A DNA stretch of 64,000 bases from Pirellulaceae bacterium (GTDB lineage: Bacteria > Planctomycetota > Planctomycetia > Pirellulales > Pirellulaceae), in NCBI GenBank assembly GCA_029243025.1, contig JAQWSU010000022.1, positions 186,001 through 250,000 of the forward strand, read 5' to 3'. The position numbers were made by a program, and so were the translations under genes. Shown here piece by piece: positions 1 through 10,469 of the stretch. The first letter of the stretch is position 1. The number at the start of each line of letters is the position of its first letter. The notes below the pieces were generated by a model. The model worked only from the letters and a program-made list of their open reading frames with translations. It did no database searches and had not been told where the DNA came from.

Positions 1-795
1 GTTTTCAGTATCGTCCGACATTAGGGTTGCGTTTGCCAACTTGCAGTGCGATTCGACGTAGTCGCTGGATGCAAGTGAATGCAGGCGGGGGGGCGTGTCT
101 GCAGTCCATTCACAATTCCACTTTGCGTGTTGTTCAAGACGACCTGTGGCTGTTGTGCCACTTGCTTCCAGGATGTGCGTCGTTTGACGGAGTGGTCCGT
201 CCGTGTCGACGTGGATTGTCTTTACCGCTACTCGACGGTCCGTGGCCTGCGAGAATGGATCTTCAAATTGACGGATTGCCCGATCGATCGGAGTTTGTTG
301 ATAGAGCGGCGAATGCGTCTCTTTCGCTTGCCTGACGACGAAAATTTTATCTTCGAAAGTGATTTTGAGTGGCTGCGGCCGCAGCGAGTTACTTTGAAAA
401 GAAGTTGCACCAATGGCAGCACGTGTTTGCAGTGGTTTTGTGAAGTCGACCAATTCTTCGATACGATCCTGAGCTAAGGCAGCAAATGATTCAGTAGTCC
501 AGCCATCATGGTCAGGGTTCAAGAGCTCTTGCTGCACTTCGGCAAGCGTCGACTGTCGCGGAATCGGAGCCGTGTCGAGGAGAGGCGTCGGCAAGCTGGC
601 TTCGGTGTTTAAATCGCTGCTTATTGCCGTTTCGGGAGGGGCGATCGATTCGTCGTGCCAGCCACGCCGCCAAATGGTTGCCACGAGAAACACGAGAATT
701 CCCACGGTCATCACAGTCAGCAGCCCAAGCGATCGTCGCCCGAACGATCGGCGGGTGGTTGGAGATTGAGATGGTGGAAGGTTCGTTCGGGTCAT
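1..795 (-). CDS. Membrane-anchored protein related to the FG-GAP/UnbV protein next door (partial, C-terminus off left edge)
   Basis: The minus-strand frame is open from an ATG at 795 to the window edge, giving 265 visible residues; no stop is seen, so the gene is 3'-truncated by the window. Residues about 25-45 form one hydrophobic membrane segment after a basic N-terminus. The visible part resembles residues about 180-265 of the divergent gene at 976: both have a pattern of IDxxG, then LLYEAS or ILEAS, then RWQCRW or KWNCEW, then a short charged tail. I infer a paralogue whose missing part probably carries FG-GAP repeats. The two genes are divergent with 180 bp between their starts and may share a control region. 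Function unknown. Confidence 0.72.
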   Translation of the reverse strand, partial: MTRTNLPPSQSPTTRRSFGRRSLGLLTVMTVGILVFLVATIWRRGWHDESIAPPETAISSDLNTEASLPTPLLDTAPIPRQSTLAEVQQELLNPDHDGWTTESFAALAQDRIEELVDFTKPLQTRAAIGATSFQSNSLRPQPLKITFEDKIFVVRQAKETHSPLYQQTPIDRAIRQFEDPFSQATDRRVAVKTIHVDTDGPLRQTTHILEASGTTATGRLEQHAKWNCEWTADTPPRLHSLASSDYVESHCKLANATLMSDDTEN

Positions 796-975
796 GAAAT
801 CTTTGCCAAAATGAGACCAATGCCATTTTAAAACACCCTAATCCATCTAGGGGTGACTTACTAGTTTTTCCCGAGGCAACTCTTTTTTACGGTTCCTACA
901 TTATGTTTTTGAGGTGTCGAATTGCTTGGGCTGGTAGCATAAAATAGATCTAGGGATTTTGCCCCGGAATAGGCG

Positions 976-3900
976 ATGATGAAATACCTAATTACTCAGC
1001 ATAACAAGTTGCCGAATTCTACTGGAATTCGCTGTTTGCACTTCAGTCTGTGGTTAGGGCTGCTATCGCCCCTGTTGATCGGTTGTCAACCCGCCTCCAC
1101 GAAACCGGCAGCCTCCCCCCAAGTGTCGTCTCCCCAAGTGTCGTCTCCCCAAGTGTCGCTGCCGTCGAACCGCGGTCTCATTCAAGAGGCTACGGCAGAT
1201 CGATCGGTGGTACCGCTACGAACGATGTCGAAAACCTCGACGGAAATCGATCTTGCAGTCGACAGGGAGACGCCATCCCAGGACAGTTGGGACACCGAAA
1301 TTGTGTCCGAGCAGATCAGCTCACAACTCTCTCGTCTGACGGCGCTGCTGGCCTCACCAAAACAGCAAGACGAGGCGATGGATCTGCTTGCTGATGACCT
1401 AGCGGCAACGCAGCTTTACCCGGAGCAGATGTCGGAGACGTACCGAGATAAGAAGATCGTGCTGCGAGCTGCTGAAAATCTTTCCCCGGCGTTGGTCATT
1501 TCAAACCGGGACGAGTTCCTAAAAGCGTTTGAAGGGTTGGCTCGCGAACTGAATGCCGAGGGCCTTCCTGCCATCAAGTTTAAATTGATTAAAATTGATG
1601 CTCAGGGTGAGGAGATCGTCACAGAACTGCTTTACGAAGCTTCCTCTCGGGGAACAGATCACAGTCGGCAGCAGCGAGCCCGTTGGCAATGTCGGTGGCG
1701 TGCTGCCCCAGATTCCCGGCTGCCGTTGCTGAGTGCTGTTCGCTTGTCATCCTTTGAAGAGGCGGAATATAAGTCCCCATCGGGAACGCTGTTCCAGGAT
1801 GTGACAGCATCGGTGATGTCAGCAAATGATGCTTATGCTCGTCAGGTGTTGCCGGGGATTAATGATTGGGCGAAACGGTTGGGACGCGAATTTATGGGCC
1901 AATTTGGTCACCATGGTTTGGCGATCGCCGACGTTAACAACGACGGATTGGATGATCTTTATGTATGTGATGCGGGAGGATTGCCGAACCGATTGTATCT
2001 GCAGAATTCCGATGGAACGATTCGTGACGTGAGCGCTGAATCGGGTGTTGATTTTTTAGATGAATCGTTTGGAGCGTTGCTTGTCGACTTGGATAATGAT
2101 GGCGATCAAGACCTTGTTGTTGCTTGTGACTTGCAGATACAGATCGCCGAAAATGGTGGCAATGGGCAGTTTCAATTGAAGCAAGCCTTGATCGCAGAGA
2201 CCGATTCCTATTCGATTTCGGCTGCGGATTTTAATCAGGACTCGAAGCTTGATATCTATCTTTGTGGGTACAACGCCCGACGCCAAACGGCCGCGAATCG
2301 AGGATTACCTTTTCCCTTGCCGTACTATGATGCGAACAATGGTGGTCGAAATTATCTGTTAAAAAATTGTGGTGAATTTGAGTTTGTCGATGTGACCGCT
2401 GACGTTGGACTAGACGAAAATAATCAACGGTTCAGTTTGGCAGCGGCTTGGGAGGACTACGACAACGACGGCGATCTCGATTTGTATGTCGCGAATGACT
2501 TTGGACGAAATAATCTCTTTCGTAACGAAGGTGGTCGGTTTAGCGACGTCGCAGCTGCTGCGAATGTTGAAGATCATGCTTCGGGAATGTCCGTTTCTTG
2601 GGGCGACTACGACCGTGATGGCGCAATGGACGTCTACGTGAGCAATATGTTTTCGGCTGCGGGAAACCGGATTAGCTTCCAGCAGCAGTTCTCTGACGGG
2701 ATCCAGGAGGAAGCTGTCGGTTTTGTACAGCGGATGGCAAGAGGTAACACACTGTTTCGGAATCAACTAGACGGCTCGTTTCAAGATGTGAGTGAAATGA
2801 ATCGGGTCACCATGGGCCGTTGGGCTTGGGCCTCGCGATTTGCCGATCTTAACAATGATGGGTGGTTGGATCTGATCGTGGCAAATGGATATGTGACCAA
2901 CGACGATCCGGACGATTTGTGAAGTTTCTTTTGGCGACAGGTCGTGTCGCAAGCACCTCGAGTAGACCGCGAAGATCGCCAGTCGCTCGATGGTTATTTG
3001 GCCAGTTGGCATGCCACGATGAAGTTGTTGCGAGCTGGCCGATCGTTTAGTGGGCGTGAACGCAACTGTGCTTTCTTGAATCGGCGAGGTGAATCATTTT
3101 CGGATGTCTCTTCGATTCTGGGCATTGATTTTCCTGATGATGGTCGAGCGATTGCAATGACCGATTGGGATCACGATGGTGATCTGGATATCTGGTTTCA
3201 CAATCGAACCGGACCACGTTTGCGATTGATGCAGAATAATGCGGCTGCGGCAAATGATACGAGCAGCCTTACTTTGAAACTTCGAGGTGTGCGTTGCAAT
3301 CGGGACGCGATTGGCGCTCGTGTGCGACTGGAACTCGTCGGACAATCAAAGCCCATTCTGCGGACCGTTCACGCAGGCGATGCCTATCTTTCTCAGTCCA
3401 GCAAGTGGCTGCATTTCGGCTTGGGAGAAAATGCGAAGATCCAATCTGCTCAGGTTCGCTGGCCGAATGGAGAAGCCGAGTCGATCGTGGGTCTGGAGCC
3501 GGGTGGACGATTTGTCATGCAGGAGGGGACGGGCCGAGCTGAGGCCGTTGATGCCAACTCCCCCCTGCGAGAGGTTCAATTGCAACCGTCCGATCAATCC
3601 CAATCGGCTTTGCCAAAATGGGAACGGGTGGCATTTGTGAGCCCGTTGACGTTGCCCGCGTTTGAGGTGACGGACGACCAGGGGAAGCGGATGCCTCTTA
3701 TTAATCAGCAACGGCAGCTGGTTGTTTTCTGGGCCAGTTGGTGTCCGAGCTGCCTCGCTGAACTTGCGGAGCTGGAGAAATCTTACGAACAACTGGCAGC
3801 CGCCGGGATCAAAGTGACTTTGGTTAATGTTGATGCGGCTTCCCAAATCGAATCTGCAGTGCGGACGGAACCTTTGACTGCTGAGCAACGATATGGTTCA

Positions 3901-5319
3901 ACTCATGCCGACCGTGTTTTGATCGATAAGCTACAGCTTGTACAACGGATCGTGCTAAATCATGAGCTGCCTTTTGCTGTTCCGCTGACTTTGTTGGTCG
4001 ATGAACAGGGTGGGCTGGCCGCGCTCTATCGGGGAAGCACGCCTCTCGCAGCGATTCTGCAGGATGCGAAATGGTTAGGCCGTCCCATGTTCGAACGTCG
4101 TCAAGCGGCAATACCGTTTAGCGGTACTTGGACGACCTCGTCTCGTACTTTGCTGATGCGGCCGGTGGCAACTTTGTTTCGCGAGCAAGGCTATGATCAA
4201 GACGCGGTCAACTATCTCAAACAGGATTTTGAGTTACTCGAAGCCAGGAGAAAATCTGTTGCCACAGATGACGAGTTGCGGCAGGTTGACCTGCAATTCG
4301 CCCAAGCCAGCTTTAATATTGGGCGATCGCTGCAATTGCAGGGACAGCGGGAAGAGGCGATCCAATACTATCAACAAGGGTTAAGCGTATTGCCCGATAG
4401 TGCGCAAGCAAATTTCTTTTTGGGGAGTGCCCTGGCAGAGATGGGGCAGCCTGCTAAGGCGATTGCCGCTCTGCAATCTGCGGTTCGTTTAGACGGGGAT
4501 TTTTCGAAGGCTCGATTGCAATTGGCGAAAATGTTTCGGGCCCAGGGAAGGCTCGACGAAGCAAACAACGAACTCGAACAAATCTTGAAACAACGTCGTG
4601 ATGACGTTGATGCGAATTTCTCAATGGGGTTATTGCGAGCTTCCAAGGGTGAGCCAGCGGCCGCATTGGACTCATTTCTCAAGGTTATTTCCGCTGCGCC
4701 GACCCGTGTCGATGCATGGACGAATGCGGGTTCACTGTTTGCCAAGCTGGGACGCCTTGGCGAAGCCAAAGCTGCGCTGGAAAGAGCGATTGATTTGGAT
4801 GAATCCAATTTACAAGCTCGAATCAGTTTAGGCGGACTCTACGGAGCGTCCGCTGATTTTAACGCCGCTCGACGACAATTTAAGCGGGCATTGGAGCTTG
4901 ATCCAGAAAGTAATCCAGCTCGACAGGGCTTTATTCAAAGCTTACTCCGAACGGGAGATTTTGTGGAAGCTGGAAAGCAATTGGAGGATGCGATTCGCAG
5001 CAATCCTCGCGATATCAACTCGTTCGTTCGCTTGGCCTGGCTTCGTGCCACAGCTCCCGACGAAGACGCTCGCAACGGTGAACAGTCCGAGCGATTGGCT
5101 TCCCAATTGGCAAAAGCGACGCGACACGGAAATCCAAAAGTGCTCGATGTGTTGGCGGCTGCGTACGCCGAAACAAGTCAATTTGAATTGGCTGTGGAGA
5201 CGCAGCAAAAAGCTATCGATCTGATCCGCGGAAAAGACGACCCAACGCAGTTTGAAAAACGGTTGGAACTCTATCAGGCTCAACAACCGTATCGAGAACC
5301 CGTTCAGCCATCGAAATAA
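976..5319 (+). CDS. FG-GAP/UnbV - thioredoxin (TlpA-like) - TPR lipoprotein with in-frame TGA at codon 649 (candidate selenoprotein)
   Basis: A single frame of 1447 codons is interrupted only by TGA at 2920-2922. Upstream: lipoprotein signal with lipobox LLIGC (Cys37), a short SPQVS repeat, then FG-GAP/VCBS-type calcium repeats (DVNNDG, DLDNDG, DYDNDGD and others) at about residues 300-640. Downstream in the same frame: another FG-GAP repeat, an ASPIC/UnbV domain (about 760-855), a TlpA-like thioredoxin domain with FWASWCPSC (Cys923 and Cys926) and TPR repeats from about 1095 to the end. The TGA lies inside a conserved-looking stretch (DDPDDL, TGA, SFFWRQVV). The downstream part has no export signal of its own, and its only early starts are GTG codons such as 2944. 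A hairpin follows the TGA. Alternatives are a recent nonsense mutation or a sequencing error. Role probably extracytoplasmic; substrate unknown. Confidence 0.7.
1117..1161 (+). repeat. 15-bp tandem repeat, about 3 copies, inside the lipoprotein gene
   Basis: The unit CCCCAAGTGTCGTCT occurs at 1117-1131 and 1132-1146, with a slightly changed third copy at 1147-1161. It is in frame and encodes repeated SPQVS just after the lipidated cysteine, probably a flexible linker whose length can vary by slippage. Confidence 0.9.
2920..2950 (+). promoter_or_regulatory. Candidate bacterial SECIS: in-frame TGA plus hairpin
   Basis: The TGA is at 2920-2922. Bases 2934-2939 (GCGACA) pair perfectly with 2945-2950 (TGTCGC) and enclose a 5-base loop GGTCG at 2940-2944. 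The loop starts 17 bases after the TGA. Bacterial SECIS elements are small hairpins with a G in the first two loop positions, about 16-37 bases after the UGA. As I remember it, the E. coli fdhF element has a GGUC apical loop at nearly the same distance. The bulged U of the E. coli stem is not seen here. Function as a SECIS is an inference. Confidence 0.5.
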
Positions 5320-5921
5320 AAAGAAAGCAGCTAAATCGTCCAGCTGACCTTCGCGTCGATTCCAGCGGCAGAGAGGTTGGTCTGGCGTTTTGAGGGGCAA
5401 GCTGCCTAGCAATGAAAATCTCCAGACCATCCACCACTTAGGATTGGAGAAGATCTGCCATTCTCGACCGGGGCCCGCCCGCAGAAGACATGGTGAAGAC
5501 CGATAACAATCTGGTTGGTGGGAAGGCTCTCGTCGTCGAAGATGAATGCTTGTTTCTTGGTTCCTCGTGTTTTTTATGTCAGCCAGGATGAGTATCCAGT
5601 CAAACTAGCTGGGGTTGGCAGCAGAGGAGGTGATCGAGGATTGGTCGCTGAACAGTGAACGAACCATCAGGCTCAGTCTTCCCTGCAGCGAGGTTTTGTC
5701 TGTTGTGGTCGTCTGCTCCTGATTGCGGCTTTGACCGATTGTGATGAATGAAAGGCTGGATTGCTCCTGTTTCGAAGGAATCCAACCGGGAATGGCATGT
5801 TCAGATTCCTATCGTCTCGCTGAGGGAAAAGTGCGATCATCCTCCGCAAGGCCGTCAGGCTGACGAAGTCGTATACTGCTTGTATCGAACCGCATATCAG
5901 AGCGTCAAGGAAAGGAGCAAC
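5320..5921. other. Intergenic region, no gene recognised
   Basis: About 600 bases between the TPR lipoprotein gene and the M32 peptidase. The peptidase frame is open back to 5748, but that stretch is low in family-like sequence and the better start with a ribosome site is at 5922. I see no RNA gene or clear terminator. Confidence 0.5.
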
Positions 5922-7433
5922 ATGTCTCAATCTACCTGGGACCAGCTGACTCAACATACACGTGAAACGGGCTTGCTTTCGTCCACGTTGGCCACATTAG
6001 AATGGGATGAACGAACGGGACTTCCCCCCGAGGCAACCGCTTATCGTGCAGAACAACAAACCTACCTGGCCGGCTTGATTCATCAGCGCTCAACGGCGGA
6101 CGAATTAGACGCTTGGCTGACGGAGCTCGCTGTTTCCGATTTGGGACAAGATCCACACAGTGATACGGGGGCAACCATTCGGCTGTTGCGTCGCAATTAT
6201 GATCGTTGCGCCAAGCTCCCGCAAACGCTTGTCGAGGAAATCACGCGAGCATCGGTCTTAGGTCAGCAGGCTTGGGTATCCGCACGGTCCAATAATAGTT
6301 TTCACGAATTCCAACCTTACTTGGAAACGCTTGTCGGGCTCAAGCAACAAGAAGCGGATGCAGTGGGTTATGATGAATGTCGCTATGATGCTTTGTTGGA
6401 CGAGTTCGAACCTGGGGCAAAAGCCGTTGAGGTGGCAAAGGTTCTCGACGAACTCAAGGAAGCGCTCGTGCCACTGGTTCAAGCGGTGGGGGAGTCAACG
6501 AATCGATCACCTGCAGAGATTTTGCATCGAGATTATCCCACGGATCGTCAACGTAAACTCGGTCGCCGAGTCGCGTCGAAAATTGGATTTGATTTTCGCC
6601 GAGGTCGGATTGATGAAACAGACCACCCCTTCTGTACAAATTTGGGACCCAATGACTGCCGAATTACGACACGTTACGATGAGTGGTTCTTCTCATCAGC
6701 CGTTTTCGGTACTTTGCATGAAGCGGGACACGGGCTTTACGAGCAAGGATTGCGACCTGAATTCTACGCATTGCCGCCGGGGCAGTTTACTTCCCTGGGG
6801 ATTCATGAATCTCAGTCACGATTGTGGGAAAACTTTGTCGGGCGAAGTGCTGCTTTTTGGCAATACTTCTATCCAATGACGCGAGATCTGTTTCCGGCTG
6901 CGTTGTCCGACGTCACAGCCGATGAGTTTCACTTTGCTGTGAATGATGTGAGACCTTCCTTGATTCGTGTAGAAGCCGATGAAGCTACGTACAATTTGCA
7001 TATTGTCATCCGATTTGAATTAGAGCAACTGCTGCTCAATGGTGATTTGAGCGTGACGGACCTGCCAGATGCTTGGAACGAAAAGTATCAGAATTTGCTG
7101 GGGATTAAACCTTCCAACGATGCGGAGGGCGTGCTGCAAGATATTCACTGGAGTGGCGGTGCGATTGGTTATTTTCCCACCTATGCGCTGGGTAACCTTT
7201 ATGCGGCACAATTCTTCGCTCAAGCCGGCCAGGATTTAGGTGACTTAGACGCGATGTTTGCAGAAGGAGAATTCCGTTCGCTCAGTGATTGGTTGCGAAC
7301 AAATATTCATCAGGCTGGAAGTTGCTATTCTGCTTCAGAACTCGTCCAGCGGGTTACCGGCCAACCCCTGTCGCACCAGCCGCTGATTGATCATTTGTAT
7401 CGTAAGCTGGGGCCACTCTACGGTGTCAGCTAG
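5922..7433 (+). CDS. M32 family metallocarboxypeptidase (carboxypeptidase Taq type)
   Basis: A cytoplasmic zinc carboxypeptidase that removes C-terminal residues from peptides. The zinc motif HEAGH is present (in LHEAGHGLYEQG), followed by IHESQSRLWEN, which supplies the third ligand region and matches the M32 family. The start at 5922 is chosen because AAGGAAAGGAG lies just upstream and the resulting 503 residues equal the usual M32 length; the frame is open further up to 5748, but that part looks non-coding. No signal peptide. It stands alone, with no operon partner on the same strand nearby. Identification is firm; natural substrates are unknown. Confidence 0.93.
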   Translation: MSQSTWDQLTQHTRETGLLSSTLATLEWDERTGLPPEATAYRAEQQTYLAGLIHQRSTADELDAWLTELAVSDLGQDPHSDTGATIRLLRRNYDRCAKLPQTLVEEITRASVLGQQAWVSARSNNSFHEFQPYLETLVGLKQQEADAVGYDECRYDALLDEFEPGAKAVEVAKVLDELKEALVPLVQAVGESTNRSPAEILHRDYPTDRQRKLGRRVASKIGFDFRRGRIDETDHPFCTNLGPNDCRITTRYDEWFFSSAVFGTLHEAGHGLYEQGLRPEFYALPPGQFTSLGIHESQSRLWENFVGRSAAFWQYFYPMTRDLFPAALSDVTADEFHFAVNDVRPSLIRVEADEATYNLHIVIRFELEQLLLNGDLSVTDLPDAWNEKYQNLLGIKPSNDAEGVLQDIHWSGGAIGYFPTYALGNLYAAQFFAQAGQDLGDLDAMFAEGEFRSLSDWLRTNIHQAGSCYSASELVQRVTGQPLSHQPLIDHLYRKLGPLYGVS

Positions 7434-7571
7434 CAGGCGCCCTGACGCCCCGTTCCTAGCAAAGCTCCGGGTGGTTAATTGATGTAATCGTTAAACTTTG
7501 CCAGCCGATCAGACGATCTAATTTGGAAGCGTCAATAAGTTGCTTCTTGAAAAGACTGGCTTGGTAGTGCG

Positions 7572-9041
7572 ATGACAAGGCGTGGGCTGATTTTCCAGCT
7601 GTTACTTTGTTCCACATTCTGTCTACCGTCAGTCATGGGGCAAGAGCTCTCTCTCATTCCCCGAAACGGGCAGAGTATGCCAGCTGGCAGACCGTTGATC
7701 TATCGGTTGCCCCCGCTCGAATTCGCCGACCGTGAGTCGATTGATCTCGTTGCTCTTACTCGGATTCAGGATGTTCAGCAGCCTGAACCTGCGATCACAT
7801 TCCAGGATGAAGCCGAATATTTGGATAACTTGAATGATGGTTTTGAACTGAATGATGGTGTCGAAAATTTCAATCGAGATGGCGCCATCGAGTCTTCTGG
7901 TGTTCCGCGAAATCTGATCGACGACACGTTCGAAGGCGATCGCTATAACCTTGAACTTGGCAATAACTTTTACGCGCCACCCGAAGATTTTTCGCAAGGT
8001 CTTGTGCTCTATGGCAAGTCAATTGCGATGAAAGTCAGCGGCTATGTCAAAGTTGATTTGATCCATGACTTTGATCCGATTGGATCGAAAAACTTGTTTG
8101 ATACGACGACGATTCCAGTGGATGCGTTGCCTCGTCAGAACAGCCGCTATCAGGCGCGTCAATCCAGATTGAATTTTGACATCCGTTGGCCGTCGACTTG
8201 GGGCCCAGTGCGCATGTTCGTTGAGGGTGACTTTTTTAATGATCAAAACTACTTTCGATTGCGACACGCTTATGGTGAAGTCGGTAATTTGATTCTTGGC
8301 AAGACTTGGACGACTTTCACGAGTATGGAAGCGATGCCTGCCACGCTTGATTTTGAAGGTGCTGTGTCGTCGGTGACGCGGCGGGCCGCACAGGTTCGCT
8401 GGACACAGCCTTTGATTGGGGATTGGCTGACCGCCGCTGTGTCCGTTGAGAATCCCGAGATCCGATTGGAGCTTCCCGATACCGTCACCCCCGTCACACA
8501 AACACCCGACTTCATTGCTCGTATTCGGTGGTCACCCGAATGGGGGCAGTTTCAGGTTGCCGGAGTGGCACGCCAGTTAGGTGTTCAGCCAGAAAACCAG
8601 GAGGTTCGAGAGGCGCTGGGTTGGGGGTTCAATTTCACCGGTGCACTGCTCTTGAATGACGCGAATAAGTTCTATTACCAAATACTCTTTGGGGATGGTA
8701 TCGGCAGCTATCGAGGATTGCCCGATGTGGCTTTAACGGGGAATCAACAGAAGCAGGCCAGTCCTTTGGGGACCTTTGGCTGGATGGTTGGTTGGAAACA
8801 TGAGTGGACCCCCCAACTGACTTCGAACTTTACTTACAGCGTTAGCAGCATCAATAATCTACCGGGCCAAGTAGAGTCGGATTTGAAGGAGAATACCTAT
8901 CTGGCGGCCAATGTGATCTGGAATCCGATCGAACGAATGTTCATGGGCGTTGAGTATCTGTTTGGAACTCGAGAAAACAAGAATTGGGAGCGTGGTGAGG
9001 CGAATCGGGTGCAGGCTAGTTTTGGCTTCTATCTTCCCTAG
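7572..9041 (+). CDS. DcaP-like trimeric outer-membrane porin
   Basis: 489 residues with an N-terminal signal peptide ending near SVMGQ, an acidic linker, then a beta-barrel-type sequence of alternating hydrophobic and polar residues. It includes SGYVKVDLIHDFDPIGS and a RQSRLNFDIRWPS stretch typical of DcaP family porins, and ends in an aromatic-rich strand (SFGFYLP). The family forms channels in the outer membrane for small carboxylates or other solutes; the substrate here cannot be read from the sequence. Monocistronic by spacing (138 bp upstream, more than 360 bp downstream). Confidence 0.82.
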   Translation: MTRRGLIFQLLLCSTFCLPSVMGQELSLIPRNGQSMPAGRPLIYRLPPLEFADRESIDLVALTRIQDVQQPEPAITFQDEAEYLDNLNDGFELNDGVENFNRDGAIESSGVPRNLIDDTFEGDRYNLELGNNFYAPPEDFSQGLVLYGKSIAMKVSGYVKVDLIHDFDPIGSKNLFDTTTIPVDALPRQNSRYQARQSRLNFDIRWPSTWGPVRMFVEGDFFNDQNYFRLRHAYGEVGNLILGKTWTTFTSMEAMPATLDFEGAVSSVTRRAAQVRWTQPLIGDWLTAAVSVENPEIRLELPDTVTPVTQTPDFIARIRWSPEWGQFQVAGVARQLGVQPENQEVREALGWGFNFTGALLLNDANKFYYQILFGDGIGSYRGLPDVALTGNQQKQASPLGTFGWMVGWKHEWTPQLTSNFTYSVSSINNLPGQVESDLKENTYLAANVIWNPIERMFMGVEYLFGTRENKNWERGEANRVQASFGFYLP

Positions 9042-9408
9042 TGGTTTGTTCCTTGGAATAGCCGGATGCGACTCCGAGGGCATCTGTCGGAAATGGGTTC
9101 TGGTCGGTTTGCTACGAACTCTTCTATTGTTCTCAGTGTCGAAAATCAGTGTTTGAAATACAACGACTGCGGCGAGGGTGGGATCGTTCACAGCCCTTTG
9201 GCCTGGTCTTCGGGTTTCCCAATGTCTTCCCCTTGGGGGGTTTTTGGACAGAAGGCGTGATCCAGTTCGGATTGGCGGCCGATCCGCCCAGGCGTGTTCT
9301 GTGAGTAAATCGACAGACTACCATCAAGATCATCAGGAATCACGTTACAATGAGCTTCCGACTATTATTTGTCGAAATTGTTCTGGCTGCGATCGAGAGG
9401 TGAATTTG
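9042..9408. other. Intergenic region
   Basis: About 370 bases between the porin and the DUF1080 gene. The DUF1080 frame is open back to 9178 without family-like sequence. No other feature recognised; it probably contains the promoter of the DUF1080 gene. Confidence 0.45.
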
Positions 9409-10167
9409 ATGAATTGGAATAGATCTTGGTTATTGCTTGTCGCGGTTTTTTACTTTGGACTTCCTACCGTCACTCGGGCGGCGGATGCCACGAAGCAGGA
9501 ATGGATTCAGCTATTCAATGGAAAAAACCTGGACGGCTGGAGAGTGAAGATTCGTGGTCATGAAGTTGATGATAACTTTGGCGATACGTTCCGCGTTGAA
9601 GATGGCTTGCTTACTGTTTCGTATGATCAGTATCAGAAACCATTCAATCAACGATTTGGCCACATCTTTTTTAACAAGCCATTTTCGAACTATGTGATTC
9701 GCGTTGAGTATCGATTTGTTGGCGACCAAATAGACGGGGGACCCGGTTGGGCGTTTCGAAATAGCGGAATCATGTTGCACGGACAATCGCCTGAGTCGAT
9801 GAAGAAAGGACAGGATTTTCCGGATTCGATCGAAGTGCAGTTGCTAGGTGGGAACGGAAAAAATGCACGAACGACCGCCAATGTTTGTACTCCAGGAACG
9901 CACATCCACTTTGGTGATAAATTAATCAAGCGTCATTGCAACCCGTCCAAGTCGAAGACGTACCATGGCGATCAATGGGTTACTTTGGAAGTCGAAGTTC
10001 GAGAGGATGAGTTGATCAAACACATCATGGACGACAAAGTGGTGCTCGAATACACCAAGCCACAAAAAGATAATGGAGAATTGATCACAGGTGGTTACAT
10101 CTCGTTGCAATCCGAGAGTCACCCGGTTCAGTTTCGAAAAGTGGAAATCCGAGAGCTGAAAGACTGA
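9409..10167 (+). CDS. Secreted DUF1080 (3-keto-disaccharide hydrolase-like) protein
   Basis: 252 residues with a signal peptide (LLLVAVFYFGLP, cleavage near TRAADA), then a DUF1080 jelly-roll domain. Hallmarks are WIQLFNGKNLDGW near the N-terminus, FGHIFFNKPFSNYVIRVEYRF in the middle, GPGWAFRNSGIMLHGQ, and a C-terminal GGYISLQSESHPVQFRKVEIREL. DUF1080 proteins are abundant in planctomycetes; some act on 3-keto-glycosides, most are uncharacterised. The start at 9409 is preferred because GAGAGG lies upstream and the signal peptide begins there. The family call is strong; the substrate is unknown. Confidence 0.92.
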   Translation: MNWNRSWLLLVAVFYFGLPTVTRAADATKQEWIQLFNGKNLDGWRVKIRGHEVDDNFGDTFRVEDGLLTVSYDQYQKPFNQRFGHIFFNKPFSNYVIRVEYRFVGDQIDGGPGWAFRNSGIMLHGQSPESMKKGQDFPDSIEVQLLGGNGKNARTTANVCTPGTHIHFGDKLIKRHCNPSKSKTYHGDQWVTLEVEVREDELIKHIMDDKVVLEYTKPQKDNGELITGGYISLQSESHPVQFRKVEIRELKD

Positions 10168-10469
10168 TTCTTTCCGCCTTACGCGAGGCGAGAGCATGGG
10201 GCAGCGCAATGGCTGGCACGAGTGCGTTCAACAGCAGTTGCATCCGATCCGAAGGAAAGCACGGATTGTTTTCTTGCTCCACGCGGATCGGCTGTGATGG
10301 CACAGTACGCGCTGGACTCCGAATCGATTTGAATGACTGCCAACGGATGCTACGGTGGTTTGGGTGCTGAGCTGCTCAGGCCGCCTGCGTCTTGTTCCGT
10401 TGTCACACCCCTACCAGGTTAACTCGTCGATTCGCCTCGCTAGTTTTGAGAGTCAACAGCTCGCCTGTC
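10168..10469. other. Intergenic region between convergent genes
   Basis: About 300 bases between the converging DUF1080 and thioredoxin/CAP-like genes. No gene or strong terminator recognised. Confidence 0.4.

Noticed and set aside
228-826. Short ORFs on both strands at the left edge
   Set aside because: They overlap the 265-codon minus-strand frame that shows clear similarity to the gene at 976; that frame is open to the edge, so only it is kept.
2944-5319. A separate gene starting at GTG 2944
   Set aside because: The frame is the same as the upstream gene, there is no export signal although the domains are extracytoplasmic, and the GTG lies inside the hairpin. One interrupted gene explains the data better.
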